Positions 52,066-60,778 are shown, numbered from the stretch's first letter. The stretch: DNA of 64,000 bases from G965276765 sp965276825 (GCA_965276825.1 OZ255630.1:1-64000), one strand, 5' to 3'. Notes: generated from the sequence alone by a model not told the origin. Numbers and translations: made by a program.

Positions 52066-52253
52066 TCGCTGTTCGTCAGGTGAGTGATACGCAAGGCCTG
52101 TCCCATGAAGGTCGATGCGACCGTAGGCGCCCCCTGCCTCGTGGTCAAGGCAGCCAGACGTGCGCCGGCAAGCCCGCGGTCGGCTCGTCGCTTTCCTTCC
52201 GAGAATGCGCCGGGGGCTCAAGGTCCGCCCAGGGACCGACGAGGAGTCCGACG
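52066..52253. promoter_or_regulatory. Divergent promoter region between two 14-repeat proteins
   Basis: About 190 bp separates the chosen starts of the paralogues, so both promoters lie here. GGACCGACGAGGAG-like purine-rich sequence precedes the ATG at 52254 and could be its ribosome binding site. No clear operator was found. Confidence 0.4.
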
Positions 52254-54842
52254 ATGGCGTTCCTCCAAAGCAGAAGGTCGGTGGGAGTCGGCGCGCTGGC
52301 CGCCACGCTCGCCCTAGCGGTCGTCGGTGCCGCCAGCCTCATCGGCGGCAGCCCGGTCGCGTCCGTCGCGGCCGCGAGCAGCCCCGCTCCGGGCGCGCTC
52401 ACATGGTCTGCACCGGCCGCAGTCGGAGACACCCTCCCGACCGGTCCGAGCGACCAACTCCAGGCCGTGAGCTGCCCCGCCTCCGGCCTGTGCGTCGCCG
52501 GTGACGACGGGGGGAACATCCTGACGTCGAGTGACCCCACGGGTGGCGCAAGCGGGTGGAACCGGGCGCTGGTCGATGTCGGCGGTCGGATCACCGGCAT
52601 CGCCTGCCCGTCGACCACCTTCTGCGTGGCCACCACCAGCGAAGGAGCGGTCCTGACGAGCACCGATCCGACCGGCGGCCCGCCCGCTTGGTCGAGGACC
52701 GAGATCGACCCCGGGCGCGCCCTCGACGCCGTCTCGTGTGCGTCCACCCTGGTGTGCGTCGCAGTCGACCAAGCCGGTGACGCGCTGGTCAGCGTGACAG
52801 CCTCCGGCACCGCGCCCAGCTGGTCGCCCCACAGCATCGCCCCTGGCGCGGACCTGACCGGCGTGTCCTGCCCGACCTCCACGCTGTGCACCGCCGTGGC
52901 CACCGACGGATCCGTGGCCGTTTCGACCGACCCGTTCGACGCGGCTGCAACCTGGACAGTGCAGACCATCACGCAAGACCAACTCCTCGCGGTCTCGTGC
53001 AGCTCCAACGCCCTCTGCGTCGCAGGTGACAACTCCGGACACGTCTTCGTGTCGACGAACGAGGGCAGCACGTGGCAGAGCTCCGACGTCGACGGCGGCA
53101 ACTGGATCTCGACGGTCTCCTGTGACCGAGTCGGCTGCGTCGCGGCCGACTCGTGGGGTCGAGCCCTGTTCTCCAGCGACCCGACCGATGCCGCATCCTG
53201 GAAGGCGGCCGGGGTCGCCGTCACCGGCTCGACCAACTACGCCACCGCCTCCACCTGCGTCGCGGAGCTCTGCGTGGTCGTGAACCAATCCGGCCAGGTG
53301 CTCGCCGGAACCGTCGGAGGAAACGCCAGCCCGACCTGGAACAAGGTCGACGTCGACCACACCAACGCCATCGACAGCGTCACCTGCCCGTCCCCGAGCA
53401 TGTGCCTCGCCGGGGACGACGGTGGCCACATCGCCGTGAGCACCGATCCTGCAGCGGCCCATCCGGTCTGGACCAGCGAAGAGGTCGACCCGGGAAGCTG
53501 GATCTCCCGAGTCGCCTGCCCGTCCACCACGTTGTGTCTGGCCGCCGACGGCACGGGAGGCATCCTCGTGTCCACCAACCCGCTCGGCGGTGCCAGCACC
53601 TGGACCCGCACGCAGGTGGACGGATCAGCGACGATCTGGGGATTGTCGTGCGCGACCGTGACGAGCTGCGTGGCGACCGACGGCAGCGGCGGCATCCTCT
53701 TCTCCGACGCGCCGACCAGCGGCGCCTGGACGCGCTCCGCCGTCGACGGATCCACGATCATCTGGGCCGTCAGCTGCCCGTCAGCAGCCCTCTGCGTGGC
53801 CACCGATCAAAACGGCGACGTCCTCACCTCCACCGCCCCGACCACACCAGGAAGCTGGACGATCAGCCCACTCCACGTCCCAGGCATCGGCACCGTCAAC
53901 TGCCCGACCTCCAGCCTCTGCCTGATCGGCGACGGCGCCGGCACCATCCTCCGGTCCGATGACCCGACCGGTGGCATCGATGCCTGGAGCGTCGCAGCCG
54001 ACGATCCCGGAGCATGGATCGCCTCGGTCACCTGCGCCGGCACCGACCTCTGCGTCGCCGTCGACGACAACGGTCACGCACTCAGCGACACCACGCCGGA
54101 GCTGGCCTCGTCATCGTGGAGCGCCACGGACATCGACGGCGCACAGGTCGTCTGGGACGTGGCGTGCCCGTCCATCTCGCTCTGCGTCGCAGGAGACATC
54201 AACGGAAACATCCTCGTCGGCGCCGGCCAGTCCACCGTGCCCGATCCGAAACCCGTCTCTCCGCCATCCCCGACCACCCTGTCTCCACCGTCGACGGCCC
54301 AGCCGCGTCCTGCGGACCCAGGCGCTCCTCCTTCATCGACGACGATCCAGCCGCGTCCCGTCGACCCTGGCCCTCCTCCGCCATCGACGCCGGGCCCACA
54401 GCGCGCTCCGAGACCCGTCACTTCGAGAACGACCGCCCACGACCTCGAAGCGGGTCAGCGCCTGACGAGGGGACAAAGCCTGACCAGCCGGGCCAGTGAC
54501 GAGCGGCTGACCGTCGAGGCCAACGGCGAGGTCGCACTCTTCAAAGGCCCGCACCGCGTCTGGTCGACCAGCACGTCGGGCCATCCGGGCGACTACCTGT
54601 CCCTCAAGAAGGGCAGTGGGAACCTGCTCGTCGAATCCCGATTCGGCAAAGTCCTGTGGTCGACGCACGTCCACGAGCACCCCCGAGACCATCTGGTCCT
54701 CCAAGCGAACGGGCGCCTCGTCATCATCAGCATCACCCAGAGGACCATCTGGACAGCGACGCAGCGCCGGTGGCTTCCCTCATCGCGTTGCCAAACAACT
54801 GGGTCAGCGGCATGCCGGCCGCCTCGGCCATCATGGCGATGA
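52254..54842 (+). CDS. Secreted 14-repeat propeller-like protein with C-terminal bulb-type lectin domain
   Basis: An 862-residue protein from ATG 52254. A signal segment (ALAATLALAVVGAASLIGG) is followed by 14 cysteine-paired repeats of 41-46 residues, such as GITGIACPSTTFCVA-type starts and CVAGDxxGNILTST-type ends, then a long Pro/Ser/Thr linker (about residues 665-735) with two PRPxDPGxPP units, and a lectin-like module (SDERLTVEANGEVALF, GDYLSLKKGSGNLLVES, DHLVLQANGRLVI) of the bulb-type mannose-binding fold. The last ~35 residues overlap the convergent mysD gene by 110 bp and look unlike the lectin, so the natural end may be near 54750. Probably surface-exposed and glycan-binding. Confidence 0.82.
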   Translation: MAFLQSRRSVGVGALAATLALAVVGAASLIGGSPVASVAAASSPAPGALTWSAPAAVGDTLPTGPSDQLQAVSCPASGLCVAGDDGGNILTSSDPTGGASGWNRALVDVGGRITGIACPSTTFCVATTSEGAVLTSTDPTGGPPAWSRTEIDPGRALDAVSCASTLVCVAVDQAGDALVSVTASGTAPSWSPHSIAPGADLTGVSCPTSTLCTAVATDGSVAVSTDPFDAAATWTVQTITQDQLLAVSCSSNALCVAGDNSGHVFVSTNEGSTWQSSDVDGGNWISTVSCDRVGCVAADSWGRALFSSDPTDAASWKAAGVAVTGSTNYATASTCVAELCVVVNQSGQVLAGTVGGNASPTWNKVDVDHTNAIDSVTCPSPSMCLAGDDGGHIAVSTDPAAAHPVWTSEEVDPGSWISRVACPSTTLCLAADGTGGILVSTNPLGGASTWTRTQVDGSATIWGLSCATVTSCVATDGSGGILFSDAPTSGAWTRSAVDGSTIIWAVSCPSAALCVATDQNGDVLTSTAPTTPGSWTISPLHVPGIGTVNCPTSSLCLIGDGAGTILRSDDPTGGIDAWSVAADDPGAWIASVTCAGTDLCVAVDDNGHALSDTTPELASSSWSATDIDGAQVVWDVACPSISLCVAGDINGNILVGAGQSTVPDPKPVSPPSPTTLSPPSTAQPRPADPGAPPSSTTIQPRPVDPGPPPPSTPGPQRAPRPVTSRTTAHDLEAGQRLTRGQSLTSRASDERLTVEANGEVALFKGPHRVWSTSTSGHPGDYLSLKKGSGNLLVESRFGKVLWSTHVHEHPRDHLVLQANGRLVIISITQRTIWTATQRRWLPSSRCQTTGSAACRPPRPSWR

Positions 54843-55782
54843 CGCTGTTGGGGGCGAAAGAGCAGTAGAGCCCAGCCTCGAGGAACCAGGGCTGACCGCT
54901 CGGGTCGATGCGGAAGTCGAACAGGCTGTAATGCCGGCAGCCCAGCGCCGTGTGGCATTCCCTGGCGATGTCCCACACTCGTTGCGTGATCGGGTCGTCC
55001 GGGTCCACGATCCATGCACGCGTGGCGTCTTTGGCGACGAGGCGGAGCTCGCCGTCGGCATCGCGGCGGATCTTGTCGTCGTGGGTGCGGATCGGCTTGG
55101 TCGTGGGGTCGACGTGGTACTCCTCGAGCGGGAGGCAGATCAGGTTCCCGTCACGGACGACGATGCCGCAGCGCACCTCTCGTCCGAGCTCGACGTAGGA
55201 CTCGACCAGCACCGCGTCGGAGTGCTCCAACGCGGCATCGAGGGCGTCGGCGTACCCGTGCCGGTCGCGGACGAGGGTGACGCCGAGGGAGTTGTCGCCG
55301 TCCACCGGTTTGACGACGGCCGGAGGAGCGATGGTCGGCTGCTCACCCCGGCGCAGCACTTCGCCAGCCGGCACGGGCGCGCCGGCCGCGGCGACGACCG
55401 CTTTCGCCTTGGCCTTGTCCGCACCCAGCGCCATGACGTCCGGGGTGTTGCCGACGAACGGGATGCCGAGCACGTCGAACAGGGCCCGATAGGAGGTCAT
55501 GCCGGGCAGGCAGAACATCTGTGGGACGACCACGTCGATCTCGAGCGCGGCCATCTGCGCAACGGCGTTGGCCAACGACGCCGGTTCGGCCGCCGCGAGG
55601 TCCTCGTCGTGCAGGCCGGTCGGGAACCGCCACTGGAGGTCCGGGGTGACGTAGGCGACGTGGAACTCGTACCGCTCCGGGTCCGTCACGTTGTCGAGGC
55701 AGTCCTCGGCGTAGAGCCGTGACAGGTCGGCGAGGAAGTCGCTGACCGCGGAACCGGCCAGGTGCAGGACGCGCAGGGTCAT
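54733..55782 (-). CDS. mysD: D-Ala-D-Ala ligase-like enzyme of mycosporine synthesis
   Basis: ATP-grasp ligase of 349 residues. In mycosporine-like amino acid (MAA) pathways MysD joins a second amino acid (for example serine or threonine) to mycosporine-glycine, giving shinorine-type compounds. Visible parts: VVPQMFCLPGMTSYRALFDV, PFVGNTPDVMALGADKAKAK, PPAVVKPVDGDNSLGVTLV (ATP-binding), VLVESYVELGREVRCGIVV and FDFRIDPSGQPWFLEAGLYC with metal-binding acidic residues. It begins 4 bp after mysC. The assignment rests on operon context with mysA-C; alone it would only be called a D-Ala-D-Ala ligase homologue. Its 3' end overlaps the convergent lectin-propeller gene by 110 bp. Confidence 0.87.
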   Translation of the reverse strand: MTLRVLHLAGSAVSDFLADLSRLYAEDCLDNVTDPERYEFHVAYVTPDLQWRFPTGLHDEDLAAAEPASLANAVAQMAALEIDVVVPQMFCLPGMTSYRALFDVLGIPFVGNTPDVMALGADKAKAKAVVAAAGAPVPAGEVLRRGEQPTIAPPAVVKPVDGDNSLGVTLVRDRHGYADALDAALEHSDAVLVESYVELGREVRCGIVVRDGNLICLPLEEYHVDPTTKPIRTHDDKIRRDADGELRLVAKDATRAWIVDPDDPITQRVWDIARECHTALGCRHYSLFDFRIDPSGQPWFLEAGLYCSFAPNSVIAMMAEAAGMPLTQLFGNAMREATGAASLSRWSSG

Positions 55783-55786
55783 CGCC

Positions 55787-57124
55787 TCAGTCTCCGCCGG
55801 GCTCGACGAGCTTGCCGATGTTGAAGTCGATCTTCAACCATTCCTTGCCGTGCACGAGGTTCTGCAGCAGCAGCCACGGGATCTGGACGTGGTGGACCAT
55901 CAGGAACGGAAGCGGGTCGTCCCAGTCGAAGATGGCATCCTTGCCCCGGGCGATGATCGCGAGCCGCCGGAGGGCGTGGCGTGGCTGGGTGAGCAATCGC
56001 CACACCTCCTGGTAGATCCAGTACGTGGGCCGGCTGCCCGGCAGCGGTGTCACGGATGGACCGTCGTCGTCGAGGTAGGCGGCGGCGACGCCGGGATGGT
56101 TGTAGAGCATCGTGATCGCCGAGTGGGTGCGGGGATTGCACTCGATCGCATAGAGGCGACCCTCCTCGGCCTCGATGAAGTCGAAGCTGACCTGACCCGT
56201 GAGCCCCAACGGCTCGACGAAGGCCCTGACCCACGCCTCGATCTCGGGCTTGTCGACCATCTCGTAGTTGAGCTGGGACGCCGAGGACTCGCAGCAGCAG
56301 AAGACCGTGACCCGGCCGTCACGGACGGTGCTGTGCGTGCAGTACTCCTGCCCCCGGACCAGCGCCTGCATGGTCCAGGGTGTCTGCTCGGAGATCGGCT
56401 TGGACCGCACGAACGCCGCGGTCTCCTGTGTCGTGGGCCGGGGGAGGGGGGTGAGGTCGAGCCGGTTCACCGGGTCGTAGCGGATGCTCTTGAGGATGTA
56501 GGGCTCGTCCACCGCATCGAAGTCGAACTCGTCGATCTGGCGTGGATCGGAGATGCGGTGGTGGTGGGGTACCGGCAACCCGAGCGAGTCGGCCAGCGAC
56601 GAGAACTGCTCCTTGTCGTCCAGGGTGCGGATCATGTCCGCGTCGCAGTGCACCACCTCGCACCACGGTGCCAGCAACGGGGCGGCCAGAGCGTCGTACC
56701 AGCTCGCCACCGGGCTGCAGACCGGCACGTACACGTCGACCCCCTCGTTCCGCACGATGCGCAGCAGCGCGTCGGCGTAATCGGGCGCCTGCGGTGCCGG
56801 CACGGTGTGGAAGCGATCGACGGCCCGCGAGAACCGGTGCCCGGTCCACCGGTACTTGGCCTGCTCGACCAGGATCACCCGGTGGCCCGCCGCGTGGAAC
56901 GACCGCGCCAGCTGCAGCGCCTTGGTCATCTTGCCCCCGCTGACCAGGATCGTCTTCGGCGCCGACGCCGTCTCGCGGGTCGGCCCGACGACGAGGGACC
57001 TCAGCAGCGCCGCGCCGGTGAGGGCGACGTTCGCCGGCAGCGGGATCGTCAGCAACCCGAGGGTCCCCATCGTCTTCAGGGTCGTCCGGATCCGTTGCAC
57101 GTGGTCAGGCTGTGACCGTGCCAC
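55787..57124 (-). CDS. mysC: ATP-grasp mycosporine-glycine synthase
   Basis: Joins glycine to 4-deoxygadusol, giving mycosporine-glycine. The 445 residues match MysC closely: GGKMTKALQLARSFHAAGHR, YRWTGHRFSRAVDRFHTVP, VDVYVPVCSPVASWYDALA, VVHCDADMIRTLDDKEQF, EPYILKSIRYDPVNRLDLT, QEYCTHSTVRDGRVTVFCCC, and LYAIECNPRTHSAITMLYNH. The N-terminal hydrophobic stretch (LGLLTIPLPANVALTGAALL) is also usual for the family. The GTG start at 57124 overlaps the dioxygenase stop by 20 nt. It is the most diagnostic gene of the cluster. Confidence 0.95.
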   Translation of the reverse strand: MARSQPDHVQRIRTTLKTMGTLGLLTIPLPANVALTGAALLRSLVVGPTRETASAPKTILVSGGKMTKALQLARSFHAAGHRVILVEQAKYRWTGHRFSRAVDRFHTVPAPQAPDYADALLRIVRNEGVDVYVPVCSPVASWYDALAAPLLAPWCEVVHCDADMIRTLDDKEQFSSLADSLGLPVPHHHRISDPRQIDEFDFDAVDEPYILKSIRYDPVNRLDLTPLPRPTTQETAAFVRSKPISEQTPWTMQALVRGQEYCTHSTVRDGRVTVFCCCESSASQLNYEMVDKPEIEAWVRAFVEPLGLTGQVSFDFIEAEEGRLYAIECNPRTHSAITMLYNHPGVAAAYLDDDGPSVTPLPGSRPTYWIYQEVWRLLTQPRHALRRLAIIARGKDAIFDWDDPLPFLMVHHVQIPWLLLQNLVHGKEWLKIDFNIGKLVEPGGD

Positions 57125-57842
57125 GGTGCATCACCCGGTCCCCGATGACGTCGGCGTGGTCGGCTCGGTGCAGGACGACTCGGTTGTCCCACATGACGAC
57201 GTCGCCGGTCGACCAGGTGTGGCGCAAGGTGTTGCCGTCGGCCGTGGAGTGACCGTAGAGGTAGGCGATGGCGTCCCTGGCGTCCGCGTCATCCATGCCG
57301 CTGACCGCGACACAGCGCTCGGGCGTGGACACGTACAGCGCGGTGCGCCCCGAGATGGGGTGTCGTCGGAACACCGAGTGCTCGGCGGCGGTCTCCGCGT
57401 CCCGGTCGAGATCGCCGATGCCGGTCACCACGTGGCGGACGGTCCGGCCCTGGAGGCGGTCGCGGACGTCGTTCGGCAGGGTGTCGTAGGCGCGGTACTG
57501 GTTGGTGAACAACGTTTGGCCGCCCTGCGCGGGGATGTCGACGGCCCGCAGCGCCGTGTAGGCGGGCGGGTTGCGCACGTAGCTGGTGTCGACGTGGAAG
57601 ACGCTGCGCGGCGCGGTGGTCCGCCCGACGTTGCTGATGACGTTGAGGTCGGGGAAGCCGTCGACCGGCGTCTCGCCCTGGGTGAAGGTGAGCTCGCCGA
57701 ACCCTGCGAGGAAGGCCACGAAACCGGCGTCGTCGACGTCCTGACCGGGCAGGACCACGACCCCGTGGTCGGCGAGCAACCGCCGCAGCGTCGTCGCCGT
57801 GTCGGCATCGACGTCATCGATCGCCAGATCGGTGACCCGCAT
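57105..57842 (-). CDS. TauD/TfdA-family Fe(II)/2-oxoglutarate dioxygenase in the MAA operon
   Basis: A 245-residue oxygenase. The metal-binding H-x-D is in SVFHVDTSYVRNPP (near residue 83), the distal histidine in WDNRVVLHRADHADV, and the 2-oxoglutarate-binding arginine just after it (GDRVMHRGTV). VLPGQDVDDAGFVAFLAGFG at the N-terminus and QGGQTLFTNQYRAYDTLPND are typical of TauD/TfdA. It lies between the methyltransferase and mysC and overlaps mysC, so it belongs to the operon. Cyanobacterial MysH, which forms palythines, is a PhyH-type enzyme; this one is from a different branch and would be a distinct tailoring step. Reaction unknown. Confidence 0.88.
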   Translation of the reverse strand: MRVTDLAIDDVDADTATTLRRLLADHGVVVLPGQDVDDAGFVAFLAGFGELTFTQGETPVDGFPDLNVISNVGRTTAPRSVFHVDTSYVRNPPAYTALRAVDIPAQGGQTLFTNQYRAYDTLPNDVRDRLQGRTVRHVVTGIGDLDRDAETAAEHSVFRRHPISGRTALYVSTPERCVAVSGMDDADARDAIAYLYGHSTADGNTLRHTWSTGDVVMWDNRVVLHRADHADVIGDRVMHRGTVTA

Positions 57843-57917
57843 GCCGATAGGGCTGAGGATCTCGGTGTGGATGGTGTCTTCCTCCGCAACGACGAGCTGG
57901 ACGGCGCGACGACCGCG

Positions 57918-58802
57918 CTACGCGGCTGTGTCGTCGACGCGGCAGATCAGGGTCAGGCCGTCGCGCAGCGGGACGATCACCTGCTCCACCCGGGGATCGG
58001 CCGCCACGAACTGGTTGAACGCAGCGATGGCGAGCCCGTTGGCGGTCGCCGCGGCGGGTCGCCACGGTTGGCCCTGCATCAGGGTGTTGTCCACGCAGAT
58101 CAGGCCCTGCGGGGCGACCAGTCCGGCGGTGAGCAGGGTGTCGAGGTAGCCTGCGTATCCGGCCTTGTCGGCGTCGATGAACACCAGGTCGAACTGTCGA
58201 CCAGCCACCGCGAGCTCGTCGAGCGTGGTCCGGGCGGGTCCGACCTCGATCGTGATCTTGTGACCGGCACGGGACTCGTCAAAACTGCGCTGCGCGAAGG
58301 CGGCGACGTCCGGGTCGATCTCACAGGCGGTCACCCGACCGTCCTCGGTCAGCGCTTCGGCCATCGCCAGCGCGGAGTAGCCGGTGAACACGCCGATCTC
58401 CAGTACCTCCGTCGCACGGGTGGCGTGCACCAGCATCTTCAGCAGCTGGCCCTCGACGTGCCCGGAGAGCATCTCCTGTTCGAGGTGCCCGACGGACGCG
58501 GCGCCCGGGTGCCGGCTCCAATCCTGCGCTCCCGTGCGCTCCGCGACCGACCGCAGGTCGGGCGACTCCGGTGTCGTCCATCGGCTCAGGTACGGGTCCA
58601 GGCCGGTTGCCAGGTCGCGCGCTTCCCGCAGCTCGGACTTCAGGGACGGATCGACGCCGTCCACGAGGTCGAGTCGCCGGGCCAGCTGGTCGAGCTTGCT
58701 GGCGAGGATGCTCGTCGGCGTCACCGGTCGTGGTGAGCCGAGCTCGGATGGGCGCGCGCCGTCGCGACCTTGTCGCCCGAGGGTCTCACCGACGCTGGTC
58801 AT
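57918..58802 (-). CDS. mysB: O-methyltransferase of mycosporine synthesis
   Basis: A 294-residue SAM-dependent methyltransferase of the caffeoyl-CoA OMT class, which methylates desmethyl-4-deoxygadusol to 4-deoxygadusol. Motifs: VLEIGVFTGYSALAMAEAL (SAM-binding), VTACEIDPDVAAFAQRSFDE, FDLVFIDADKAGYAGYLDT (metal site) and GLICVDNTLMQGQPW. ATG 58802 overlaps the mysA stop by 4 nt. Residues 1-60 form a longer N-terminal region than in plant-like enzymes, as is usual for MysB. It follows mysA exactly as in known MAA operons. Confidence 0.92.
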   Translation of the reverse strand: MTSVGETLGRQGRDGARPSELGSPRPVTPTSILASKLDQLARRLDLVDGVDPSLKSELREARDLATGLDPYLSRWTTPESPDLRSVAERTGAQDWSRHPGAASVGHLEQEMLSGHVEGQLLKMLVHATRATEVLEIGVFTGYSALAMAEALTEDGRVTACEIDPDVAAFAQRSFDESRAGHKITIEVGPARTTLDELAVAGRQFDLVFIDADKAGYAGYLDTLLTAGLVAPQGLICVDNTLMQGQPWRPAAATANGLAIAAFNQFVAADPRVEQVIVPLRDGLTLICRVDDTAA

Positions 58803-60004
58803 GCGGTGAACATGTCGTCGCCGTCGCCGCCGTGGGGGTACCTGCTGCACACCTGCTGGTGGATGGCGAGCACGCGGTCGAGCTCGTCGGTGGTGAGGTC
58901 GTTGACGAAGTCGCAGGTGCCGATCGGCCGAGGCACGGCGGCGCGGAGGGAGCCGTCGCGGGTCTGGACGATCGCGGCGGAGGCTTTGCGCAGCAACTCG
59001 GGAGTGAGATGGGGGCTCGTGAGGGCGAGCCCGAGGCGGCTCATCAGCCAGAAGATGCGGTCGCGCTCGCTGACTGAGATGTAGCCGCGTTGTTCGGCGA
59101 GCGTGGTGGACAGCGCCATGTCGATGTTGATGGCGTGACCGTGAAAGAAGGGGACCTCGGGAGCCAGCTCGAGGGTCGGGCTCCAGGTGTGGCCGAAGGC
59201 GATGACGCGATCGAGGTCGAGCTCGTGCAGGTTGGGGACCTCGAGGGTCAGCATGGTGTCGATGGCGTCGTAGGTCACCCGGTGCGCCACGTCGCGAAGC
59301 TCTGGAGTCCCGTCCAGGTGGCCGAACCGGGTCAGGAGGAGGTCCTCACCGTATTTTTCGAGCAGGGTGAACACCCCGCTGTTGGCGACGGTCGAGATCT
59401 TGATCATCTCGGCCATTCCGTTGCGGACCTGGTCGATCGGGAGGGTCTTGAGGAACGAGAAGTCCAGGATCACCTTCTGCGACGCGTGGTAGGCGCCGAG
59501 CCGGTTCTTGGCCTTGCCGTGATTGACGGCGACCTTGATCGAGACGCTGGCGTCGATGAGGCCGATCAGCGTGGTGGGCACCCGGATGTAGTTGGTGGAG
59601 CGGCGATAGGCGGCGCAGGCGAACCCGGCGACGTCCGTGGTCAGGCCCCCGCCGACCACCAGCACTGGTTCCTTGCGCAGCAGCCCGAAGCCTCCGAAGG
59701 CATCGACGATGCGCTCGACCGTCTCCAGGGTCTTGTCCGTCTCTCTGATGACGACCGGGTAGGTGGTGAGGTCGATGTGGTGCTGGTCGAAGTAGGCGCG
59801 GATCTGCTCGCCGTACAACCCGTAGACCGTGTTGTCGACGACCATCAGGCAGCGGCCGAACGGTCGGTAGCTGTCCGCGATCTCGGGATTGTCGACCGCG
59901 AAGGCGCCGTCGACATAGGTCAGTGAATAGTCTATTTTTTCATAGGCCTCGACGTGGAATGCGGTGTCGGTGGCAGTGAATGTCGCTCGCGGGTTGGCCG
60001 CCAT
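58799..60004 (-). CDS. mysA: Desmethyl-4-deoxygadusol synthase (sugar phosphate cyclase)
   Basis: Cyclises sedoheptulose 7-phosphate to desmethyl-4-deoxygadusol, using NAD and zinc, the first step of MAA formation. The 401-residue protein is a dehydroquinate-synthase relative with VVGGGLTTDVAGFACAAYRR, RVPTTLIGLIDASVSIKVAV, LGAYHASQKVILDFSFL, RNGMAEMIKISTV and IAFGHTWSPTLELAPEVPFF (zinc-binding histidines), and the C-terminal TRDGSLRAAVPRPIGTCDFV seen in DDGS/EEVS enzymes. DDGS rather than 2-epi-5-epi-valiolone synthase is preferred because of mysB-mysD neighbours. ATG 60004 has AGGAGAG about 10 nt upstream; longer in-frame starts look non-coding. Confidence 0.93.
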   Translation of the reverse strand: MAANPRATFTATDTAFHVEAYEKIDYSLTYVDGAFAVDNPEIADSYRPFGRCLMVVDNTVYGLYGEQIRAYFDQHHIDLTTYPVVIRETDKTLETVERIVDAFGGFGLLRKEPVLVVGGGLTTDVAGFACAAYRRSTNYIRVPTTLIGLIDASVSIKVAVNHGKAKNRLGAYHASQKVILDFSFLKTLPIDQVRNGMAEMIKISTVANSGVFTLLEKYGEDLLLTRFGHLDGTPELRDVAHRVTYDAIDTMLTLEVPNLHELDLDRVIAFGHTWSPTLELAPEVPFFHGHAINIDMALSTTLAEQRGYISVSERDRIFWLMSRLGLALTSPHLTPELLRKASAAIVQTRDGSLRAAVPRPIGTCDFVNDLTTDELDRVLAIHQQVCSRYPHGGDGDDMFTA

Positions 60005-60023
60005 GTGTTCGTGTCTCTCCTGC

Positions 60024-60689
60024 TCAGTTGTGGGTGAGCTGCTGCAGCTCGTCGGCGTCCAACCGGTCGACGGTGCGCGCCGCAGTCGTGAAGTCGTGCT
60101 GGGCCGTGTTCTGGTTGGGGAACGCGACGCACGCGAGGCCGGCCGCGACGGCAGCACGGACCCCGTCGACGTTGTCTTCGATGGCGACGCAGTCAGCCGC
60201 CGCTTCGTCGAGCTGCTGCAACGCAAACGAGTAGGCCGCCTTGTCCGGCTTCGGCTCGTCGACCCTGGAAGAGTCGACGATGACGTCGAAGTCCCGGGCC
60301 TCGACGTTGGGGCTCAGTGCCTCGAGCAGCGAGGAGACGTTGTCGCTCGACGTGGTGGTGACGAGGCCGAGCTTCCAGCCGTTGCTCTTGGCGCTCGTGA
60401 TGGTGTCGACGACCCCGGCACGGGGCGCCAGCTGCGCGCCGGCCACACTCTCCTGGAAGACCTTGGATTTGGTCTCGTGCACGGCTTTCGCGTCGACCGT
60501 CTGCCCGAGCGACGTGGCGTACTCGGCGATTCTGGCCTGGCCGCCGCTCTTGGGCAACAGGGTGCGGTACTGGTCCTGGTCCCAGCGCCAGTCGAGCCCG
60601 TGGGTCTCGAAGGCCTGGTTGAACGCCTGCCTCTGCAGTTCCGACGTGTCGGCGACGGTGCTGATCGAGCCGAAGAGAATAGCTGTCAT
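60024..60689 (-). CDS. HAD-superfamily protein without the nucleophile aspartate
   Basis: A 221-residue protein with a CbbY-like HAD fold: helical cap (ELQRQAFNQAFETHGLDW), motif II serine/threonine (LGLVTTTSSDNVSS), motif III lysine (DEPKPDKAAYSFAL) and motif IV acidic residues (CVAIEDNVDGVRAAVAAGL). The N-terminal strand, however, reads TAILFGSIST where DxDGT is expected, so both catalytic aspartates are absent. It may be a dead phosphatase with a binding or regulatory role. It is the first gene of the MAA operon, 19 bp before mysA. ATG 60689 was chosen for fit to the fold. Confidence 0.85.
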   Translation of the reverse strand: MTAILFGSISTVADTSELQRQAFNQAFETHGLDWRWDQDQYRTLLPKSGGQARIAEYATSLGQTVDAKAVHETKSKVFQESVAGAQLAPRAGVVDTITSAKSNGWKLGLVTTTSSDNVSSLLEALSPNVEARDFDVIVDSSRVDEPKPDKAAYSFALQQLDEAAADCVAIEDNVDGVRAAVAAGLACVAFPNQNTAQHDFTTAARTVDRLDADELQQLTHN

Positions 60690-60749
60690 AGGAGATTCCG
60701 TTCTGTGGACGGCTGCGCACGGCAGCTGTTGGTACATCTGTATGGTACT

Positions 60750-60764
60750 GTAAAGTCAGTTTAC
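60750..60764. promoter_or_regulatory. Inverted repeat in the MAA/tetR divergent promoter region
   Basis: GTAAA-GTCAG-TTTAC is a perfect 5-bp inverted repeat with a 5-bp spacer, lying 14 bp before the tetR GTG and about 60 bp before the HAD start. A -10-like TATGGT (60741-60746) stands next to it on the plus strand. It is a candidate binding site for the divergent TetR regulator. Confidence 0.5.
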
Positions 60765-60778
60765 TAGCAAGAAAAGTT

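Noticed and set aside
58799..60004. The cyclase as 2-epi-5-epi-valiolone synthase or 3-dehydroquinate synthase
   Set aside because: Neighbouring mysB, mysC and mysD equivalents make desmethyl-4-deoxygadusol synthase the better fit, and the C-terminal RDGSLRAAVPRPIG block is not found in ordinary dehydroquinate synthases.
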